Below are positions 4,359 to 6,485 of a stretch of DNA of 6,485 nucleotides, in pieces. The notes under the pieces are model-generated. The model did no database searches. It was not told where the DNA came from and worked only from the letters and a program-made list of their open reading frames with translations. Position numbers and translations under genes: made by a program. This DNA is from Alphaproteobacteria bacterium (GTDB taxonomy: Bacteria; Pseudomonadota; Alphaproteobacteria; Micropepsales; Micropepsaceae), in contig JAICVV010000124.1 in the NCBI GenBank assembly GCA_025935155.1, positions 1 through 6,485 on the forward strand, written 5' to 3'. The number at the start of each line of letters is the position of its first letter. Positions within the stretch are counted from its first letter, which is position 1.

Positions 4359-6439
4359 CAGCCCACCAGCTCCGCGATTTTCGCGGCGATCTGCTCGATC
4401 GATGGTAGCGCCCATTCCATAAGCGCCGGATTGTGCGGGCTGGGAATGTCCGGCATCGCCAGCCGCGTCACCGGCACGTCGAGGTCGAAGAAACAGTCTT
4501 GGGCCACGATGGCGGCGATTTCCGCGCCGAAGCCTGCCGTCATCAGGTCTTCATGCACGATCAGGCAACGGCGCGTGCGCTTCACCGACGCCAGCACCGC
4601 ATCGCGGTCCCATGGCATCAGGGTGCGAAGGTCGAGAATGTCCGCCGAATGATTCTCCGCCGCCGCCATGCAGCGCTCGACCATCGCACCCCAGGTGACG
4701 ATGGTGATGGCACCCCCTTCGCTCATCGCGCGTGCCATGCCAAACGGCAGCACGAAATCGTCACCCGGATAAGGCCGCCGTGCGCTGGTCGAGTCCAGCA
4801 TGGCGCGATGCTCGAAGAAGATCACCGGATCGTTGCCGCGCAGGCTCTCGCGCAACAACCCCACCGCATCTTCCGCATTCGACGGCACGGCCACTTTCCA
4901 TCCCGGCGAATGCACGAACTGCACTTCGTTGGTCTGGCTGTGCCAGGGATCGCCGCATTTGAAGAAGCCGATCGGCATGCGCACCACGATCGGCGCTGCG
5001 AAGCGGTTGTTGGTGCGCCAGCGCATGGTGCCGCAATCGTTAAGCTGCTCGGTTGCGGGATCGGCGTATTTGCGGAACTGGATTTCCGGCACCGGCACCA
5101 AACCCGCAAGCGCCATGCCGACACTGCGGCCGATGATGCCTTCTTCGGAGAGCGACGTATCGAACACGCGCTCTTCGCCAAATTTTTCTTGGAGGCCCAA
5201 GGTTACGGCATGCACACCGCCCTTGGGGCCGACATCCTCGCCGAACACCAGCACACGCGGATTGATCGCGAGTTCGCTTTCCAAGGTGCGGCGGATGGCG
5301 GTGACCATGTTGATGCGCTGGCCTTCCGGCGTGGCTTCATCTGACGTGTTCGGCGGAGTGTAGCCTTCCGCGTGCTGTCCACCCTGCTGCTGCATCGCGC
5401 CATCGAAGAACACGTGGCGCGTGGTGCGCGCACAGTCTGCGACGACGCGGGCGTCTGCCTCGGCACGAGCCGCTTCCACATCGCGGCGCGCAAGGTCCGC
5501 GAGTTCATTCCATTCGCCTTCCGCGCATTCCGCAGGAACGAGGAATTCGCGCAACTTCGGCAATGGATCGCGGGCCCATTCCGATTTCACCAACGCTTCG
5601 GACTTGTAGGTTTGCGTATCCTGAAAGGAATGTCCTTCCAGCCGCGGCACAGTCAGGCGCAGCAAGACCGGCGCGCGATTCTCGCGCACGAAGCCGACAG
5701 CCTCTTTGATCAGCGCGCTGGCTTCTGCCGGTTCCGTGCCGTCACCGGAGATCACATGCAGATTACAAAAGCTGCGCAGATTGGCCGCAATATCGCTGCC
5801 TGGCGTCTGCAAATGCGAGGGCACCGAAATGCCGTAGCCGTTGTCCTCGATATAAAAGAGCATCGGCAGCGACAGGGTGGTGGCCATCGTCAGCGCCGAC
5901 CAGAAACCATTGGTGGCCACGGAGGCATCGCCGCCCAATGCAACGCCAATGGCGTTGGCCCATTCGGGATCGTTTAGAACCTTGTGGCGGTATTCGACGG
6001 CCTGTGCCCATCCGGCGGTGGGCGTGAACTGCGCGCCCACGCCGCCGCACATGGGCAGCGCGGAAGGCCCACTGGGATTGGGATAATTGAACACCGCGCC
6101 GATATCGCGTCCGTCCGAATAGCCGCCTTCGCGCGCCATACAGGAACCCAGCGCATCGGCGATGGGGACGCCCAAACTCAACAGAATGGGCCGCGACCGG
6201 TAATAGCCGCAGATGGCATCGTGGCGGTCCGTCAGCTGCGTGCCGAGGAGCACCTGCGCCAGATCGTGGCCGCGGGCGGAGAACTGATAGAATATCTTGC
6301 GCTCCGGAACGAGCGTCTTTTCCTCCAGCTCGTCCAGCGCGCGGCTGACATGCACGAGATATGCAGCGCGCCGCCAATCGAAAGCGGGATCGGGCGCATT
6401 GCGCGGCGGAGCGGAGCGCAGTTCAGCTGCCAGGGACAT
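4358..6439 (-). CDS. 2-oxoacid dehydrogenase E1, alpha and beta subunits fused
   Basis: This 693-residue protein is a thiamine diphosphate-dependent 2-oxoacid decarboxylase joining both E1 subunits in one chain. The alpha part (about 1-345) shows FYQFSARGHDLAQVLLG (50-66), the TPP-binding stretch GDAS (170-173) to EDNGYGIS (198-205), and RLEGHSFQD (266-274) of the E1 alpha loop. A Gln/Gly-rich linker (about 346-374) leads to the beta part (375-693). That part has GEDVGPKGGV (400-409), FDTSLSEEGIIG (426-437), VPEIQF (450-455) and PWHSQ with His500. Separate E1 subunits run to about 350-400 and 330 residues, so both are complete. The ATG at 6439-6437 is supported by an in-frame TAA three codons upstream (6451-6449). 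The stop TGA overlaps the E2 start by one base, so E1 and E2 form a translationally coupled operon. Such fused E1 proteins are known in bacteria and often annotated as 2-oxoisovalerate-type. Substrate identity is uncertain, and no E3 gene is in view. Confidence 0.95.
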   Translation of the reverse strand: MSLAAELRSAPPRNAPDPAFDWRRAAYLVHVSRALDELEEKTLVPERKIFYQFSARGHDLAQVLLGTQLTDRHDAICGYYRSRPILLSLGVPIADALGSCMAREGGYSDGRDIGAVFNYPNPSGPSALPMCGGVGAQFTPTAGWAQAVEYRHKVLNDPEWANAIGVALGGDASVATNGFWSALTMATTLSLPMLFYIEDNGYGISVPSHLQTPGSDIAANLRSFCNLHVISGDGTEPAEASALIKEAVGFVRENRAPVLLRLTVPRLEGHSFQDTQTYKSEALVKSEWARDPLPKLREFLVPAECAEGEWNELADLARRDVEAARAEADARVVADCARTTRHVFFDGAMQQQGGQHAEGYTPPNTSDEATPEGQRINMVTAIRRTLESELAINPRVLVFGEDVGPKGGVHAVTLGLQEKFGEERVFDTSLSEEGIIGRSVGMALAGLVPVPEIQFRKYADPATEQLNDCGTMRWRTNNRFAAPIVVRMPIGFFKCGDPWHSQTNEVQFVHSPGWKVAVPSNAEDAVGLLRESLRGNDPVIFFEHRAMLDSTSARRPYPGDDFVLPFGMARAMSEGGAITIVTWGAMVERCMAAAENHSADILDLRTLMPWDRDAVLASVKRTRRCLIVHEDLMTAGFGAEIAAIVAQDCFFDLDVPVTRLAMPDIPSPHNPALMEWALPSIEQIAAKIAELVG

Positions 6440-6485
6440 GGCAGCGGCTTACCCGCCCGGTCCCGGTCTTTCAACCGATGTGAGA
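6440..6485 (-). other. Upstream region of the E1-E2 operon (window edge)
   Basis: Only 46 bases precede the E1 start. They hold an in-frame TAA (6451-6449) and a G-rich GGCGGG about 15 bases before the ATG that is a poor Shine-Dalgarno match. No promoter can be called. The true promoter, or an upstream operon gene, lies beyond the window. Confidence 0.4.

Noticed and set aside
4359..4415. Upstream ATG for E2 adding 19 residues
   Set aside because: The extra residues are the E1 C-terminus read in another frame. The family N-terminus begins at MVDIVAP, and the TGATG junction fits normal coupling.
4433..5344. 303-codon plus-strand open frame
   Set aside because: It is antisense to the E1 beta half, is His/Arg-rich, and has no domain. 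Long antisense frames are common in GC-rich genes.

Overview
The window looks like chromosomal DNA of a high-GC proteobacterium, most likely an alphaproteobacterium. The evidence is the GC-rich codon use, the one-polypeptide E1 alpha/beta 2-oxoacid dehydrogenase followed directly by its E2 gene, and a CCCTCCC-type palindromic repeat of a kind common in alphaproteobacterial intergenic regions. The genus cannot be fixed from the sequence.

Layout. (1) Positions 1-897, minus strand: most of a beta-class DNA amino-methyltransferase whose C-terminus runs off the left edge. It carries an unusually long basic N-terminal extension, and no restriction enzyme is visible. (2) Positions 898-1068: a divergent intergenic stretch. 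(3) Positions 1069-2396, plus strand: a compact cassette of three envelope or periplasmic proteins: a four-helix DUF1772-like membrane protein, a membrane-anchored bacterial PH-domain (DUF304-like) protein, and a secreted class I cytochrome c. The last two overlap at ATGA. (4) Positions 2397-3215: a gene-poor junk zone. It holds a minus-strand antitoxin-like C-terminal fragment with no start codon and no toxin, a plus-strand small protein resembling EF-Tu domain 3 that is broken by an apparent one-base deletion, and a roughly 145-bp nested palindromic repeat. (5) Positions 3216-6439, minus strand: a two-gene operon for a 2-oxoacid dehydrogenase complex, with a 693-residue fused E1 alpha/beta protein whose stop overlaps by one base the start of the lipoyl-bearing E2 acyltransferase.

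How the genes work together. E1 would decarboxylate a 2-oxoacid on thiamine diphosphate and hand the acyl group to the lipoyl lysine of E2, which passes it to CoA. The E3 dihydrolipoamide dehydrogenase needed to reoxidise the lipoyl group is not in the window and must be encoded elsewhere. The cytochrome c cassette and the methyltransferase show no functional link to this complex.

I see no clearly new multi-gene defence or mobile system. The points most worth a second look are the frameshifted EF-Tu-domain-3-like gene, the orphan antitoxin tail, the palindromic repeat, the N-terminally extended methyltransferase, and the Gly-to-Ala change in the E2 active-site motif.
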